NCBI RefSeq assembly: GCF_040954835.1
Contig: NC_090704.1
Coordinates: 39,622,979 to 39,686,978 of the forward strand
Source: Lepisosteus oculatus
Lineage: Eukaryota; Chordata; Actinopteri; Semionotiformes; Lepisosteidae
Length of the DNA stretch: 64,000 nt
Direction of reading: 5' to 3'
The notes beneath the pieces are model-generated. The model did no database searches. It was not told the DNA's origin and saw nothing but the letters and a program-made list of their open reading frames with translations. This document shows positions 35,401 through 64,000 of the stretch, in pieces (the first letter of the stretch is position 1; every line of letters starts with the position of its first letter). A program made the translations under genes and the position numbers.

Positions 35401-38400
35401 AAAAGGATTGTGCAAACTGTTGTTTTTTTACTTGAAGTGCTCTGTGTTTAAAGTTCCTGCTACTGTTCAAAAATTATTTAGCAACACTGACAAGGTATAA
35501 TGCACAAGTCACTCTGATACAAAGACTCACCTCCTACAGTATATAATGGCTGCCTAGTGAAATACCCTTTGCTCCAGCCCAGATCCTGTTTGATGGACAG
35601 GTAGCTTCTGTTTGAACTAGGAATGAGACATGTTCTGTAACACAGACATAAAATGGAGGTACAAACAGGTAATGGAAGACTTAGGTCACGGTCACAAAAC
35701 GAGAAATACATACAACGTACAGTATTCATTTATTTACGGTAATTGTACCTAGAAACGTTTTAATATTATGTGGTTGGAGTCTGAATTAAATGTAAGTAAG
35801 CTGCCCACACTCTCAAGCAACAAAATGCAGAGCACAATATACAAAAACATTACAACAACAGAGCCAGAAAAACAGTGTGAGACAAACAGTGAGACAGTGA
35901 ATCAACTGCATTATGTGAAGTGGTGATCTCAATTACCTCTCTTGATAATTGAAGTGGCACTAAACAAAAACATTGTGAATATTCATTAAAACCTAAAGTG
36001 ATGAGACAAGATGAATGCCAGAAGTTTGCTCTTAAATTTTGTTTTAGTTTTCAAAAAGATTCTGAAATCTCAGCCAATGGCTATCAGCCATGTGCAATCA
36101 GACAGCTCTGTGTTTCTGGACTTTTCATCAGAATGCCCAAGAAACTCTCAAGCTGTAAAGGACACTTGCACACAATTGCTTTGCCTTTGGAACAACATTT
36201 TAGTATTTTTATTGATTTTTTTGGCAGCCTAGATCTCCTGGGCATTTTGTTTTCCATTACCATCAGTGACAATAATGCAAACTTTTATCTTTCCTCTCCA
36301 TTCCCTTGGAAAGACAGCACAACAAGAACAGCTTAATGACTTAATGTGCATGTCTGCCCTATGGAATCTGACATCTGTTTGGCTTCATCACTTCAAAGGT
36401 ATGTTGTTTGTCAATACAATGTTGCTCTGGTCATTCTCCCAGTTTGGCAGAGAACCACGACCTTTGCCCAAACAATGACATTATACCCACTCTGTTGCAG
36501 CAAGGCAGAGCTCAGGTGTAACCACAGTGGTTTGGGGGTAACACTCTGCCCCAATGAGTAAGAGGTGGAGATAACCCACTAGAACAAAGAGGAAGAGCAG
36601 AGTAAATCCCCTTCTTTCAGCCACGTTGGGGAGAAATGTGGGAGTACTACAATGAAATGAAAATAGATTTGTTTTCTTTCTTTGTTAATAGTGGTGAGGG
36701 CATATGCCACAAATAAGCTGTTAAGTCCTTTCTCAGCTTGTTTTTTTCTTGTCTTTAAAAATCAAAGACCAACATATCCAAGCCATCAAAGGGCCACAGT
36801 TAAACAAGTGGCCTTTTTAAAAAAGAAGGTAGGAAACAGTCAATTTGCTGTACCAGGTCAATTTAAGAAATTAGTGTAAGATCTCTATTAAAAAATCCCA
36901 GTTCCCAGCAGGGTCTGGGTTTAGTCTATAGCACTCCCATTAGGGTCTGATATTACAGAATGTGCTTCCTGGGAGTGGATGGAGAGAAGATGAAGTCCTG
37001 TTGCTTTGACAAGAGGCCCTGGATCTCTTTAATGCTCTGCAGTGCATCCCTTCTTCTGTCTCTCTGCTGATGAAAGTGGTCTCTCTGCAAAGCAGCTTGC
37101 ATGAAAACTGGCTGAAGCACTATTCAACTCCCACTTTCAGACCACTTACATCAGAAGCATCCCATCATTCCCACCTGTGCTGACTGGAATCAAGGACACT
37201 CTGCACGTAGCAAATCAGCCCCTCCGACCTCTGCACTTTGGCAGTGCAACTTAAAAAAACCCAGTTGTGCCAACTGCCCAAAACTACAAGTGACCAAATA
37301 CAGTATGTACAGTACCAGCATGTGTCTTGATGTTCCCCCGCTGAGAGCTGTTCTAGAAATAGGGATGTGGAAGCAAGTGCTGTTGTTCATTATTATCTTA
37401 ACAATCATAGAGATTTTTTGATTAGTTTCAGCTGGTTTGATGGCAGCTTGCTGTCCTCACTGAATTATACACTAAGAGCCGTCTCGGAAAAGAGTTCTCA
37501 GGGCTGAATGTCAGGAAATGAGATGTAGGGGCTGGTTTTCTGAAGCAGACATTGCTTGATCTTTACAGTGAGACATCTATGGGCTTCAGAGACCTGAGTA
37601 GCGGCACTTTTGTTTGGTTGTAGTTTGTACTACAGAGGAATGTTTGCAGAACTGTTTTCCAGAAACTGGTTTTGCTGGAGTCAGACCAGAGGGAAATTAA
37701 TATAACCCTTAAGGATACAATAGCTAAAAAACAGATCACTCAAAAGAGGAAAAAACAATAAACAGGAGACTTTGTTAAAAAAATAAGCTAAAATTACTGA
37801 CCTCTTGAAAGTACTGAATATACAGTAAAATATACATCAAATATAAAAACTTTCTCTTCTAAAATGTACAAGGTACAGTACTATAGTGGAGAGGGCATGT
37901 CCTTGTGTTCTTTGTTCATAATCTGTTATTTTTTCCTGTATTTTACAGGGACAACACTTCTTTCTTTTTCTATAGCTGATTACTAGAAAAGACTAACAAT
38001 ATTTAAAAGCTGGAAATACCTTTGCGGTCCTCATCAGTATAATTGGAACAACATTAGCATTGCAGCTGTCTGCACAACTGTTCCCATGCAAAATTAATTG
38101 CTCAATATTAGACCCTAACAAGCATAATCACAATGTAGGCTTACATTACATTAGCATGCAACTGCCAGTCCTCTTCATCCTATCTGAGGGTTGTCACTTC
38201 AGAATTGACTAATCCTTCAAAACTGAGACAACAGACATATTCAGAACATATGCCTTTTGTGATATCCCTTTTTTAGTTCATATAGTTTTGAGGTGCAGAA
38301 GCACTTCAGATTGTTAATATTTTATAACCAATACAGGATTTATTAGAAGTGTTATTTTACACAAAGCCTTATATTGAGTAAACATGTTTCACATATTTAA

Positions 38401-39544
38401 AAAAAATGCTGATACTCTTATTTTAGTTAGTTGCCTGCTCTCTGGCTGTGTTGACATTTCTGCCATGCAGTTTACAGTAATTCAGATAAAGGGGAATATT
38501 AGTATTTGGGGGAAATTCAACAAAATCTACTTAAGTACAAATACACCCTTCTGTAACCTGTCCTGGCAATGCCCACTCTATTGTGCCAACTCTCTGCCAC
38601 TTGAATCTTCAACTATGGTGTTTTAGTCATTGTAAAAACAAGACTAAACACATTTAATTAAGGATAAAATAAGGATCTAAACCTTTAGATTTTGAAGTCA
38701 TTTTAAAGTTGTTAATTTTCAATTGAATTTCAGAGGAATTAAAATTGAAAAGTGTGATGAAAAGTAAATACAATCCATTTTTGATTTGGTAGAAATACAA
38801 ATGTAGCAGACAATGAGCAATGATAATTCCTTGAAGGAAGGGGTGTGTTAATTTGACATAATTTGCATAAGTCCAGCACTGGTATTTACTGTAGCTTTGT
38901 CTAAAGGGGAAAATTGTTTTACTGTTTGAACGGAACTTTTACCTCATATTCCCTTTCCGTCTTACCTGCAGGGTCACAAGAATATTTGGGCGAAATTGAT
39001 CTGTTTAACAAAGACTCGTTTCAGGTTCATTGGATTAGTTCAGAGAATTTCTGGTGAAGCTGGCAAAGTAACAAGATGTGAGCACTTCAATCAATAACAG
39101 GTCAATAAAGGCAGTGGAGGCTGAGAAAACATATGTGCTTGAAAACAAAAACAATACACCCTTGTGTAATTTAAAGAGGAACAGTGGTGTTTTTTTTGTG
39201 GTGCATTAGCTTAATTTATTAAATTTGTTGGGAAAAAAATTAGACTGGGCACTAATATACCGGTGCACAAAAGAAATGCAAAATTGAGGTGTAATTATTT
39301 TATGCAAATATTTTATGCATGGATATAAAACCTAATCATAGCAAATGTGAGCCAAAATATAGATCAAGAGTCATTTATTGTATGAAATACGATGGGTTTG
39401 GCAACTTAGTCCCACAGAACTTCTAATTCTTACAAGAAAAAGCTGGCCATGAAAGACAGTGGCATTGTGTGGAACAGTTTTTGTTCAGCTTGCATGAGCA
39501 GAAAAACTGTGGGCTCAAGGACTTTATGTATGGTATATTGTCAA

Positions 39545-39735
39545 TGGTGGCATGGTTGCGCAAGGCCCTTAACCCCAACTGCTTCAGGGGTGCGGTATAA
39601 ATGGCTGACCCTGTGATCTGACCCCAAGCTTCTCTCCCTGTCTGTGTGTCTCATGGAGAGCAAGTTGGGGTATGCGAAAAAATTCCTAATAAAAGAAATT
39701 GTATATGGCCAATAAAGTGATCTTATCTTACAGCA
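39545..39735 (+). mobile_element. SINE-like element with CCCTTAACCCC box and L2-like tail
   Basis: It reads GGCCCTTAACCCCAACTGC, then GGCTGACCCTG, CTGACCCCAAGCTTCTC, TCATGGAGAGCAAG and ends ATGGCCAATAAAGTGATC. The order of these boxes is that of a known fish SINE body, and the CAATAAAGTGAT ending resembles tails used by L2-type LINE machinery. The tRNA-derived head seems truncated. Family name not assigned. Confidence 0.75.
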
Positions 39736-39744
39736 GTGGCTCCC

Positions 39745-39990
39745 TTTGTTCCATTCCTGGGGTGCTCTCTGCATGGAGTTTGTACAGTTTCCTCCCACAG
39801 TTCAAAAACATACTGGTAGGTTAATTGGCTACTGGTAGGTTAACTGGAAAACTGGCCCTGCTGTGTGTGTGTGTGCCCTGTGATGAATTAGCATCCCTTC
39901 CAGAGTGTTCCCAGCCTTGTGTCCATCGCTTGCCAGGACAGGATCCTGCCAGACAGACTGGATAAAACAGTTAGAAAATGGATGGATGTA
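39745..39990 (-). repeat. Dispersed repeat family A, reversed copy
   Basis: GCATGGAGTTTGTACAG, TTTCCTCCCACAGTTC and a TGTGTGTGTG run are followed by TGCCCTGTGATG, CCATCGCTTGCC and AAAATGGATGGATG. A short local duplication (CTGGTAGGTTAA, twice) lies near 39811-39846. It abuts the SINE-like element with only about 10 bases between. Confidence 0.8.
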
Positions 39991-41005
39991 TATTGTCAAG
40001 CGTGGGCGTCACTCAGTCTGCCCCAAAGGAATTGTTGTATTAACAGATTCCCTCCCACAAACACAACATTATGGTCATCATGCCACCTTTGCACGCACAA
40101 TACCTTCCATCAAAGCTATCAATGGTAAACCATCAGTGAGTAAAATACTCCAGTCTCTCTGCCACCACTTCAGATATTATCGTCCCACAGGAAGCTGATT
40201 CTGTCTCCTAGCTGTCTGTTAGTTGCAGGTCACGATCATTCTCCTGACGTAGGGGTTCTGTTGTCTTGATTTTCTTGTGAAGCAACTGCTGTCTGAAAAC
40301 ATTTTACTTAATTATTCGTATCCCAAGATCCTTAATTTTGGCCATTTCATCTCTATTCAAATACCAAACACTGAGCAACTAGGGAATAAAATGGCTTGAG
40401 TTGAATTCAATGTGATCCTAAGGCACAACTTGAAACTATCCTATTTAAAATAGTATCTTTAATACCAATAAGCTACTGAAGTAAAGACACTCTAGTTCTA
40501 CTGTGCATTGCTGTTGAAATATATCAGTTGGAGTCACTTTTTATAGTTACTTGTTTTTTCCACATTCATTTCATATTCAATTGCTTACATTTTTAGCTTA
40601 GTGCACTATTGAGTCATCATAAAACCTAATACCAGTTTTAATATTAGTTAGAGCCCTAAACAACGTCTAATGACCACATTAAGATTAAATAGCTGTCTGA
40701 AATCACACCTGCTGAAAGATTGCATTTCAGGACCGCTGCGCTATAAACCCACCTTTCTCAGCAGTGGCACATGAGGCTTGATTCAGCTGGCTGTCAGAGG
40801 CACCCTCCAGGAGCCAGATCTGCTGTACCAAAATAGCAGTCCGCTGGGTATTGAAGTTCTCAAACAGATGTGTACTACAGTCCGAGTGGGTTCACAGCAG
40901 AGGGGTTCCCAAAAGCAAAGTTAATTTTTTCTTTCCCAGAGAGTATGCAAAATCAGCACACACACATGGAGATTAGCTCTCTGCCTTTATTGTACTGTAT
41001 ATAAC
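39991..41005. other. Intergenic, nothing recognised
   Basis: Unique AT-rich sequence between two copies of repeat family A. No gene or RNA was identified. Confidence 0.55.
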
Positions 41006-41320
41006 TATGTATCCATACATCCATTTTCTAACAACCTTTTCCAATTAGGGGTTGCTGGGGAGTCAGAGCCTCTTTTGGCATGGTGCACCCCGGATGGGAC
41101 ACACATCACAGGACCAACAGACACAGACACTCACACCAGGGCCAATTCCTAGAAGTCAACCAACCTCCCTGTATGACCTTGGACAGTGGGAGGAAAGCAG
41201 GGTGCCTGGAGGAAACCCATGCAAACACAGGGAGAACATGCAAACTCCACTAGGATAACACCTCAGGAATTGAACCCAGGGCCCAATGCTAACAATGTTA
41301 ACCACAGGACCACCCCTGTT
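41006..41320 (+). repeat. Dispersed repeat family A, forward copy
   Basis: It starts near CATCCATTTTCTAACAACC and runs through GGGGTTGCTGGGGAGTCAG, ACACTCACACCAGGGCCAAT, TTGGACAGTGGGAGGAAA, GGAGGAAACCCATGC and GGGAGAACATGCAAACTCC, ending at GTTAACCACAGGACCACCC. This is the most complete copy and gives the family's orientation. The open frame through it is not a gene. Confidence 0.82.
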
Positions 41321-43487
41321 AAATTATGTATTTCTTTTAAAATTTGTCTACCCTAAAATCAGGCAAGTCACTTCCAGAAAAAGAGTCAAGACAGAAAAAA
41401 GTTTAGAACCCCCCCTAGAGAATGATATATCATTTACAACCTCTAAGTGTTGATGCACTCAGATTGATGGGTAAGGGGGAAAAATATATTTGATCAGTAC
41501 TGTTCAACTTTCAAAGCTCAGTGTACAATTACAGACTCACTTTGATCCAAAGAAAAATAGAAACAAAAAACAGTTTTGCCATTCAAGGCAGCCTTTTCAA
41601 TTCATGATTTCTTAAGCTATCCCCCACTGTGACTAAGAGATGGCCTTCATTGGAAACATTTATTCTTAGGCTAAACAATTTCACATTAATGGATTATGCA
41701 CTTGCATCTAATGAAACAAAAGCTGTGAGTATTACCTATAAGCATTATAAACACATGAATTTAAAGTTGCATATGATTAGGTTTTTCATCATGAAAATAA
41801 ATGTGTTTATCACAGTAGAAAATGTTCTCAACAAAAATAATGTTGCTATGAGATAATGCTGTATTCCACTAAGAGAACACTGTGTTCCCAATGCCATTTT
41901 CCACCCTTTAAGGATTCTACATTGATAAGCAAATACACACAACTTTAATAAAGGGATAATTGAATCTAGACTACTTTTGGGGTGAGGAGAATAAGAAAAG
42001 GCCTTGTGAATTGTATTAGAATCTAGTTACATTTTTACACTGGTTACTAAGGGAAAAAAACCCAACAAATTCACTTTTTCTTCATTATTGTATGGGTCTC
42101 AGAACAAGAAAAAATATAGGAACATATTCTCATGAATATTAGAGAAATGAGAAGCAGCAGAGCAAAAAGTTTCTGTAGTCAGTCAAATGAACTAAACCCT
42201 GACAACAACATGACCATCTCTTGCTTAATGTTAGTGAAGACACCAGCAGGTATGAGCAAAAATGCCAATTGTCACCCATGTTCGGGGAAAAAAGAGGGTT
42301 TTTACATTAGTATATAATTTTGAGAAAAGGACACTAAATATCCCAATGAAAGTAGATTGCAGACAAGTTAAGAACTACTATGAACAACCCTGTGACAGGA
42401 CACCTCCTGGATTTTGTGCAAGTACTCTGCTGCATCTACAGCTATTCACAGGGGATTTTCCTGCTTTCTTTTAAAAAAAGGAATGTTTTCTCAGTATGCG
42501 TTATTTCAAATGATATGTCCAAAAACAAGTCCTCCCAAATGACCTACAACTGTGCCGCCTTACATACAACAAACAAATATACTCCATTACTCGTTTGTGT
42601 CTCTGATCACCTGCTGATACATCCACGTATTTACATCAAGTGTATTAGAGCAGCATAAAAATCAGGTCTCCATCAAGCACATTTTCTTTTAAATGTTTCA
42701 TTTGCAAATCTAGCCAGATTCCAGCATCTACCGGATTTCAGTGTTTCTCTTGAAACAAGTATGACATTTTCTACACATTAGGGTGGAAATCTAGCAACAC
42801 ATCGTAAGCAGGGGAAAAAGAAATGACATGATCTGAGGTGGAGAGTATTGGCTTATTCTTTAGTTTTCATTTAATAATCCCATTACAGGGAGTCAGGCTC
42901 CAGCGACCATCAGCTGTTGAAATAATTTCAACTATAAGATAACATTCATGTTCAAAAAATGAACTCTATTTCAGGGTGTTAATTGCTGTCAGTTTAAATC
43001 TATGCTGTGCAGTTTTACCGTTACAATTCTTCTGCCATTGATGGCGACATGACACTGCTCTTTTTTAAGTGGTTGCAGTTTCTAGAGTTGGAAGACCTGC
43101 CAAGTCGCCAGTAAAGTCTCAGTAAACAATTTCACAGAGGCACACGGACAGAGCCACAGCAGAGTAACGGCAAATGATCTGCCTTTCTAGCCCATTTTCA
43201 GAGTGCGATAGTGAACAAATATATTTGTGCTGGCAGATTTTGGGTACTGTACAAATGGTAAATTGGCATCATTTTGATTAATAGATCATTAATGAATGAC
43301 AGCTCATTAGTAATAAAGTTGATTGGGCTCAGGTGATTTAATCTGGGTAACGTGAAGCCTGGAGGAAATCATAAAATAACCCTGGTTGCCCCAGTTATCA
43401 AAAGAACAACAAATTCATACCATTGGTGTTTCTTAATTTTACTCTAATCTGCAAACAGGTGAGCTAGTTCCAGAAAGGGAATATATA
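41321..43487. other. Intergenic, with a Tc1/mariner-type terminal fragment
   Basis: Near 41389-41418 the string AGTTTAGAACCCCCCCTAGAG resembles the end of the transposon relic at 43.49 kb and may be a solo terminal repeat. Several TAAT-rich homeodomain-type sites occur beyond 42.9 kb. No gene was found. Confidence 0.45.
43275..43345. promoter_or_regulatory. TAAT-rich stretch, possible enhancer
   Basis: A dense run of ATTAAT, ATCATTAATGAATGA and ATTAGTAATAAAG, followed by TTGATTGGGC, resembles homeodomain/PBX-type site clusters. With no second genome for comparison this is only a candidate. Confidence 0.2.
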
Positions 43488-44040
43488 CAGTAAGACTGCA
43501 AAGGTTTAGAACCCCTAGAGAAAGATAATGACACTAGCTGGACACACCAGCAGTAGAGCCAAGTCCTCTTTAGCACTGAATCAAGATTTAGTGTAGGCTG
43601 CTTGTTGGGTGTTGGCAAGCATGGAGCAGATGTGCAAAATGATACACTAATGATCGACTGTAACGAACCTATTGCTGGAGAGGTCCGAGTGTGTTGCTCT
43701 GGGAAGGCGTATCTTATTGCTACAGGGTAGCACTTGTAGTGATTGATGGCAGGCTGACCATAGGGGGGGCTACACTTCTTAAGCTCTGGAAGATCGCTTA
43801 CCGTGGAATTAATTAACATTAAAGTAGCATTCTAGCAGGACAACACGTCCTCATGCTGCTCGTACAACGTTTTCATGCAAGCTGAAGAACGCAAACGTCA
43901 TGCCATGGATGCCCAACCATCTAGACGTCTGAGAGATGATCTGGGACAATCCGTGCCATCTAAAGCTCAGAGAAAACTGAACAGGCACACACATATCCAA
44001 GAAGTATGACAGACATTTGACAGAATCCCACAAGACAACA
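43488..44040 (+). pseudogene. Tc1/mariner transposase relic, interrupted
   Basis: A TIR-like start, ACAGTAAGACTGCAAAGG and TTTAGAACCCC, is followed by scattered pieces of a DD34E-type transposase. Around 43690-43765 the frame gives a SVLLWEGVSYCY...LVVIDGRLT segment, the usual region just before the second catalytic aspartate. Near 43838-43935 come a QDN...PHAAR block (second catalytic Asp) and a VMPWMP motif. At least one frameshift and several stop codons interrupt it, and the N-terminal DNA-binding part is missing. No right-hand terminal repeat was found. The element is long dead. Confidence 0.72.
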
Positions 44041-45810
44041 TCAGTAAATGCCTACATCACAGATATTCAACTCAATAAAATATTATATGTTTCTACCCCC
44101 CCAAATTGATGCAGTTGTAAATAGGTTTTTTATACTGTTGAAGGGAAAAAAAACACTTAAAATGATATAGTACTTTTTAAATTAGAAATGGCTTTGGTTT
44201 GCCTTTTTGGTAAAGGTATATAAATATACTGAAAATATATTTATATATAATTTTGTATCCAAAATAAGGTACTGACAGTACCTTTTCGTAGAGTGCTCAA
44301 ATTTAAGTAGAATTAGAAACATTAACTCCCAATAAACTCATGCCAAAGTAAACTTCAAAGCAGAAGATATCTGGAGCTAAATGCAACAAACAAAAGTTGG
44401 GGACACATACCCAAAACCATACAAAGGCAAGTCCCCCGTTCTTAAATTCAGACACTTACTGAGACTAGGAGGAACAGATAATGTAGAAATTGAGACAGGA
44501 GTGAATAGCTGTTTAGAAGGTTTCTTTTAATCAACAGATGGCCTCAATTCACTTGACACAAGTGAAAATCAAATTCTAATTTTAAAAGCAACGGACACAC
44601 AGGCTTGTTGGAATGAACTGTTGTCTTGGAACTCTTCTTCAGAAATCAAGACTACCAACGAGTGCAATTATATGGTAAGTAAAGAAAACAAATACATATA
44701 TAAAAATATGAGAACCCCAAAGGGCATGGCATTCCATGTACAACTGTAGGTGTTAAATATTCTTTTTCACAGCCCAAACCAAAAGCCTTTGAAAATCTCT
44801 GAAATCAGAAAAATCAGGTTTTGAAATGAACAAAAACACTTTATAGACTCACTGCTTTGTTCAAATTAATATAGCCTTTAACTTGCTACTTTTCCAAAAA
44901 TAATATCACAATGTAAAAAAAAATCCTTACTGTTTAAGAGAAAAGGTTAAATCTTAATTTATACTTCTGACTCTACTGCCAGGAACTCTGTTGCTATATC
45001 TACAACTTTTTCACACTGGGCTAGTCCATAATGAATCTTGTAGTAAAGATTAAAATGGATTAGACTGTTATGCAACTGAATTTTTAACAGACTATCCTGA
45101 CTGTGCAGTAGTAACCCAAAACAACTGGATTTTCTTTTATAAAGAACCTCTTTTCAAGATCAGGCAGATTTCAGTAAAGCTTGACACGAACATGAGATTT
45201 GATTATTCTGGAAGATGTGATCAGCACAATAACCTTGCTCGCTTCAGAAAAGGAGAAAAACTGTTACGAGTTTTAAAGCGTGTGTCTGAGACATTTTGCT
45301 TTACAATGTCAAAGCAAAATTAAAAATTAAAGAAACCATTCAGGAAAAAAGTTAAAAAAAATAGTAATGAACAAAAATAAAATCTAAGGGTTTCAATTTT
45401 CTCAAGTCCTTCTTAAAAATAATACCTTTAGCACTCTGAAAATAATTAAATGCAAAGTGCATAGCATTCCATTTTAAGTGTAAAGATCAACGAAAATAAT
45501 ATGGTACCTCTCCAGAGTCCTCCATCACTATGTCACACTACATCCTGAATACCTTTCTAATCTATTTTTACAGCCTTTTTTAGCTATAACTTGTTCAGCA
45601 CTATTTGCTGTGACCATTTGCTGTGACCTACAAGACCCTGTAATTGATTTTTCAACATGCTTGATGATGTAACTAAATGAATACCAAAACAAAGACACTC
45701 ATGAAGAAACCCATCATAAAAAAACTCCCCTGAATTGACAATGCAGTAAAACCAGCTTTTCATGTGCTTAATAGAAGATAAAACACACAAAAATATTAGC
45801 CTAAGGAACA
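44041..45810. other. Intergenic between Tc1 relic and GPS1 3' end
   Basis: AT-rich, with A/T runs (for example 44210-44265). No gene or repeat was recognised. Confidence 0.55.
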
Positions 45811-45817
45811 GAGACGC

Positions 45818-45823
45818 TTTATT
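45818..45823 (-). terminator. gps1: Candidate GPS1 poly(A) signal
   Basis: AATAAA on the - strand about 490 bases after the GPS1 stop. A nearer AATAAA lies at 46131-46136, giving a UTR of about 180 nt. Either or both may be used. Confidence 0.5.
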
Positions 45824-46314
45824 TGGAAGGCTTCTTAAATATTTCCTTATACAAACAGCTTGAATATGGGGATGGCTAGTACTGGCGACTTACTATACCA
45901 TCCATAGCATACCCTTAAGATGAATGAAAAGGAAAAGAAAATCCTGCCAAAGATCCCCAATGTTCATGTATACTTACACGGAATTTAAAATCAATTATCT
46001 TGTTCTGTGCACTTCAGTAAATGAGGTTTTTCAATGTGTTTGTCACAAGATACAAAGGAAAGTGCATCTTACAAAGAACAATGGGACAATACAGCTTGAG
46101 AGCTGTAACCTTTTTCTTTTCTAACACATTTTTATTTGAGCGACAGGCTCTGTTTTTTGTCCTCAATCTATATAACACACTTCGTCTTCCCACTTTAAGT
46201 CTTTTTGTATTTTTGTTACTCCAACAGGGAAAATGATTTCTAATAGGGTCATTGGTGGGGATACCTTGAAGACCCCATTTACTTTTCCTTAGAGAGGCAT
46301 CCGGTTTAAAATCT

Positions 46315-63596
<17,282 letters not shown>

Positions 63597-63760
63597 CTCC
63601 TCCTCCTTCTATGCAGAAACACAAGCGCTCACAAACACATCCGGGGTACAGGGCAACACGTAGTGTTGAACGTCTTGACGTCATGTCGGGGGGCTTGCAG
63701 CAAACGCAAGCGCAGTGTTGCACAGGGAGTTCATTGTATGATGAAAAAGGGAATGTTACC
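63597..63760 (-). promoter_or_regulatory. gps1: GPS1 5' UTR and probable promoter
   Basis: The sequence just upstream of the GPS1 ATG is richer in GC and CpG than its flanks. It holds a perfect TGACGTCA CRE palindrome at 63676-63683 about 80 bases upstream of the ATG, a TCCGGGG stretch and GC-rich blocks, but no TATA box at a sensible distance. This suits a CpG-type housekeeping promoter. The transcription start cannot be fixed. Confidence 0.5.
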
Positions 63761-64000
63761 CAGTGAATTTGAAAGGCATATACTGTAATATGATTACTGT
63801 TTTTATATGGAGCAAGTGCTGGCTTTTTTGATAACTTTTTATGTCAAAGAATAAAACATTTAATAGACAGGAATAAAATAAGATACAGAAAAAAGAAGGT
63901 TTGTGAATTATTTTATTTAAAATATTATATGAATACAGAAAATAAAATTATTTACATATTTTATGTACATGTAGCGTAAATACGTAGCGTGAATGGAAGA
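63761..64000. other. Upstream of GPS1, AT-rich, nothing recognised
   Basis: Sequence past the promoter. AATAAA words occur on both strands but no neighbouring gene is visible before the window ends. In mammals I recall RFNG as the divergent neighbour, and it is not seen here. Confidence 0.5.

Larger units (their letters stand above)
24301..39540. other. Long gene-free intergenic stretch
   Basis: About 15 kb without any gene I can support. It includes an AT-rich low-complexity tract at 32275-32400 and a small CpG cluster at 28660-28750. Open frames are below 115 codons and look random. A - strand frame at 25304-25519 reads plausibly like protein but has no recognisable family or splice context. 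Conserved non-coding elements could be present but cannot be judged from one sequence. Confidence 0.5.

Noticed and set aside
43439..43819. 126-codon - strand open frame
   Set aside because: It is antisense to the decayed Tc1 transposase and has no independent support.

Overview
This is a 64 kb window of AT-rich vertebrate nuclear DNA holding one complete, one single-exon and one partial protein-coding gene, separated by long introns and intergenic stretches. I infer a ray-finned fish, quite possibly a non-teleost. The evidence is two copies of a 5S-rRNA-derived SINE of the kind found in fishes, a decayed Tc1/mariner transposase, several other fish-type dispersed repeats, and coding exons very close to vertebrate orthologues. 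I cannot name the species from sequence alone.

Layout, left to right. (1) The last two coding exons of DUS1L, a tRNA dihydrouridine synthase, lie on the + strand (7059-7134 and 9914-10053). The earlier exons lie outside the window, so bases 1-7058 are read as intron. A reversed 5S-SINE sits in the last intron. (2) A CpG-retaining stretch of roughly 6 kb (about 14.0-20.2 kb) surrounds an intact intronless class A peptide-type GPCR (17402-18700, +, 432 codons). The receptor has all seven helices, but carries NRY in place of the usual D/ERY and SWLP in place of CWxP. A second, complete 5S-SINE lies about 1.4 kb upstream of it. (3) About 27 kb (18.8-45.8 kb) has no gene I can support. It contains dispersed repeats (four copies of one family, a tRNA-type SINE, a possible Penelope-like end and a Tc1 relic) and a few regulatory-looking clusters. 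(4) GPS1/COPS1, subunit 1 of the COP9 signalosome, is complete on the - strand from its ATG at 63596 to its stop at 46315. It has 14 coding exons and encodes 487 aa. An in-frame 67-codon optional exon (61552-61752) resembles the alternative N-terminus I recall for a human GPS1 isoform, and one intron uses a GC donor. A CpG-containing promoter region lies at 63.6-63.75 kb.

DUS1L and GPS1 converge tail to tail, as I recall they do in mammals. The GPCR between them is the unusual part: I do not recall a receptor there in human. The three genes have no evident shared pathway (tRNA modification, peptide signalling, cullin deneddylation), so the neighbourhood looks like conserved synteny and not a functional unit. 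The items most worth following up are the receptor and its CpG domain, the GPS1 cassette exon and GC-AG intron, the CTCF-like motif carried in both 5S-SINE copies in opposite orientations, and the palindromic transposon-like structure with a 21-bp tandem array near 47.6-48.1 kb.
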